Shown here: in pieces, positions 49,550-51,074 of the stretch | Layout: every line of letters begins with the position of its first letter | How positions within the stretch are numbered: position 1 is the first letter of the stretch | Assembly (NCBI RefSeq): GCF_017313785.1 | Contig: NZ_JAFLNL010000017.1 | Span: 1 to 51,074, forward strand | Direction: 5' to 3' | Source: Flagellimonas aurea | GTDB taxonomy: Bacteria; Bacteroidota; Bacteroidia; Flavobacteriales; Flavobacteriaceae | Length of the DNA stretch: 51,074 nucleotides | Made by a program: the position numbers and the translations under genes | The notes under the pieces: model-generated | The model's input: only the letters and a program-made list of their open reading frames with translations | The model's database searches: none | Told to the model about the DNA's origin: nothing

Positions 49550-50830
49550 ATGACAACAACACACACATTCAATGTCCATTTTTGGTTGAAAAAAGCATCA
49601 ATCAAAAGGGACGGAACTACTCCCATCTATGCACGTATCTGGATAGATAGTATGCCCGTTGATATTAGTGCCAAAGAATCCGTTTTGGAAAACAATTGGT
49701 GCGATAAGGCAAACCGCGTAAGGACAAGGGCAACAAATGCGAAGAGCATCAACGATGCCCTGGACGAAATAAACTCCAGCATCAAGAAAGCTTATAAACA
49801 GCTTAAGGACGAAGGTAGGCCCATTACGGCCCAGACGGTCAAATTGAGATATTTGGGAAAAGACAGGGCAATTTTGACCTGTAAGGACCTTATGCGCTAC
49901 CATAGGGAAAACGAACTTAAAAAATTGGCTCCTGGAACCGCCAAAAACTATCGTGCTACGGAGAAATATGTTGACCGCTTTATTAAAAAGGAATTCAAGG
50001 TTGACGATGTTTACTTAGCGCAAATGGATTATTCCTTTATAGTCAATTTCGAGGACTACCTCCGCTGTTGCCCACCTTTGAGAAAATCCCAGCCATTGAA
50101 CAACAACGGTATCATGAAGCATTTGGAGCGTTTACAGAAGTTTACAACATTGGCGTTGAAACACGGCTGGCTTAAAGCCGACCCATTCGCCCTGTACCAA
50201 TTGAAGTACGAGGAATTTGATTGCCCCTTTTTAGAGCGGGACGAACTCGACACAATGACCAATCTATCGATATCACTTGAAAGTATGCGCTTGGTAAGGG
50301 ATATATTCATTTTTTCATGCTATACAGGGCTATGCTATATAGAAGTAAAGAACCTAAGTAAAAATGATATTGTTACAGGTGTAGATGGGGAACAATGGAT
50401 AATGGTCAGAAGGCAAAAGTCCAATACCCCCGTAAAGTTGCCTTTATTGGATGAAGCCAAGGAAATTCTGGAGAAATATGCCGATTATCCATGTGAAGAA
50501 AACGGCCATTCGCTTTTACGGGTATTCAGTGACCAAAAAATCAATCAATACCTAAAGAAAATAGCCAAGCTCTGTAAGATAGAGAAAAACCTAACTTTCC
50601 ATGTAGCGCGACATACCTTTGCCACTACGATAGCCCTTTTGAACGATGTTCCCATAGAAACGGTCTCAAAAATGTTAGGCCACACAAAATTATCAACGAC
50701 CCAAAAATATGCCAGGGTCATTGAAAAGAAAATCAGCAAGGACATGGCCCAATTGAAGGAAAAACTTAAGCGTTCAAGAAAGAAATTGGAATACAAGGCA
50801 ACAGAATTCGACCATTTGAAAATAGTTTAA
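49550..50830 (+). CDS. Tyrosine recombinase/integrase (Bacteroidota mobile-element type)
   Basis: 426 residues from the ATG at 49550 (a GTG lies just before). N-terminal arm-binding domain (about 1-95), SAM-like core-binding domain (about 105-210, with YRATEKYVDRFIKKEF) and catalytic domain (about 225-410). Catalytic residues: HVARHTFATTIALL (H-x-x-R), MLGHTKLSTTQKYARV (histidine and the nucleophile tyrosine). The position of the first arginine reads TGLCYIEVKNL, with Cys where classical integrases have Arg, as in IntDOT-like relatives that also lack it. It sits 228 bases from tRNA-Pro and marks an integrative element extending past the window's right end. Confidence 0.93.
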   Translation: MTTTHTFNVHFWLKKASIKRDGTTPIYARIWIDSMPVDISAKESVLENNWCDKANRVRTRATNAKSINDALDEINSSIKKAYKQLKDEGRPITAQTVKLRYLGKDRAILTCKDLMRYHRENELKKLAPGTAKNYRATEKYVDRFIKKEFKVDDVYLAQMDYSFIVNFEDYLRCCPPLRKSQPLNNNGIMKHLERLQKFTTLALKHGWLKADPFALYQLKYEEFDCPFLERDELDTMTNLSISLESMRLVRDIFIFSCYTGLCYIEVKNLSKNDIVTGVDGEQWIMVRRQKSNTPVKLPLLDEAKEILEKYADYPCEENGHSLLRVFSDQKINQYLKKIAKLCKIEKNLTFHVARHTFATTIALLNDVPIETVSKMLGHTKLSTTQKYARVIEKKISKDMAQLKEKLKRSRKKLEYKATEFDHLKIV

Positions 50831-51074
50831 GTGTGAATATTCTGTACTACTATGAAAAAGAGAATGGTATATATTCATACAATATTCCCGAAAGCTAAAC
50901 GTCGCAAAATATTTCTCGGAAAAGGGACGGCATAAAGCCACTTCTTTTCCCTCTGCCGTTTATATACTCTATTAAAAACCAAATAAAATCCTGAGTATTT
51001 CAATTCAATTGTCTTGGGTCATTACAAATATGGTTCATATCATATGGTTTTCGACTCTGGATTACACCATAGAC
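50831..51074. other. End of window: no recognisable gene
   Basis: After the integrase stop there is a 27-codon, lysine- and arginine-rich ORF (50852-50935, MKKRMVYIHTIFPKAKRRK...) with no support beyond its open frame. ACGGCA (50926-50931) and TGCCGT further on could form a weak hairpin. The last 140 bases have stops in all frames and no recognised feature; this is probably the start of the integrated element's cargo. Confidence 0.4.

Noticed and set aside
49363..49650. Plus-strand ORF of 95 codons before the integrase
   Set aside because: It reads through a terminator-like hairpin and direct repeats and overlaps the integrase by 101 bases in another frame.
1..51074. CRISPR array or defence island
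   Set aside because: No regularly spaced repeats and no Cas, restriction or toxin-antitoxin genes are seen in the window.

Overview
The window reads as a chromosomal segment of a marine-type member of the Flavobacteriaceae (Bacteroidota), probably close to Muricauda/Allomuricauda. This rests on protein style (DUF3822, DUF4126, a PgpH-like 7TM-HD protein, a ThrA fusion, a zinc-less DnaX), on promoters of the Bacteroidota form TTG-N18..20-TAnnTTTG, on the lack of Shine-Dalgarno sequences, and on lipoproteins with acidic residues right after the lipobox cysteine. The genus is an inference; no 16S rRNA gene is present. Almost all of the window is housekeeping core, with mobile DNA at both ends.

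Layout. 1-121: right end of an IS3-family element that has cut off the 3' end of an SRPBCC/AHSA1 gene; its ArsR-type regulator follows (operon 117-826, minus strand). 956-3199: a VOC protein, a serine hydrolase lipoprotein and a BON-LysM protein. 3463-11415: a plus-strand run of rpsA, pyrR-pyrB, a small STAS-like ORF with rnz, pdxH, and sixA-ppk1. 11433-16375: miaE, dnaX, RNase P RNA (plus strand), then rsmD, DUF3822 and a membrane protein. 16483-21674: a RecD-like helicase, DUF4126, kdsB, a HAD hydrolase, a KdnB-like dehydrogenase and a PlsC-like acyltransferase. 21749-25622: a two-repeat surface lipoprotein under an ECF-type promoter, an orphan promoter/terminator pair, an amidohydrolase and another lipoprotein. 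25722-28748: yebC, PCD, an SDR protein and gcvT. 28890-36968: pepP, the convergent thrABC operon with a Thr/Ile-rich leader peptide, and nnr. 36965-46883: a small unknown protein, a BLUF photoreceptor, clpC, gyrA, a TPR protein, an NlpC/P60 peptidase and a thiolase. 46999-49322: the PgpH-like 7TM-HD protein, then tRNA-Ser(GCT) and tRNA-Pro(TGG). 49323-51074: left end of an integrative element with a tyrosine recombinase, running off the window.

Pathway links: pyrR/pyrB (pyrimidines), kdsB plus a possible Kdo-8-oxidase (lipopolysaccharide sugar), thrA-thrB-thrC (aspartate to threonine), sixA-ppk1 (phosphate), and three RNA-processing items (rnz, rnpB, miaE).

I did not find a convincing, wholly new multi-gene system. 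The best leads are regulatory: a thr-operon leader peptide whose Thr/Ile codons resemble thrL; an A10 slippery run in dnaX that would give a 358-residue gamma-like product; a matched pair of ECF-type promoters, one of them an orphan ending in a terminator about 100 nt on; an operator palindrome wrapped around the arsR-type promoter; and a repeat-dense attachment region beside tRNA-Pro.
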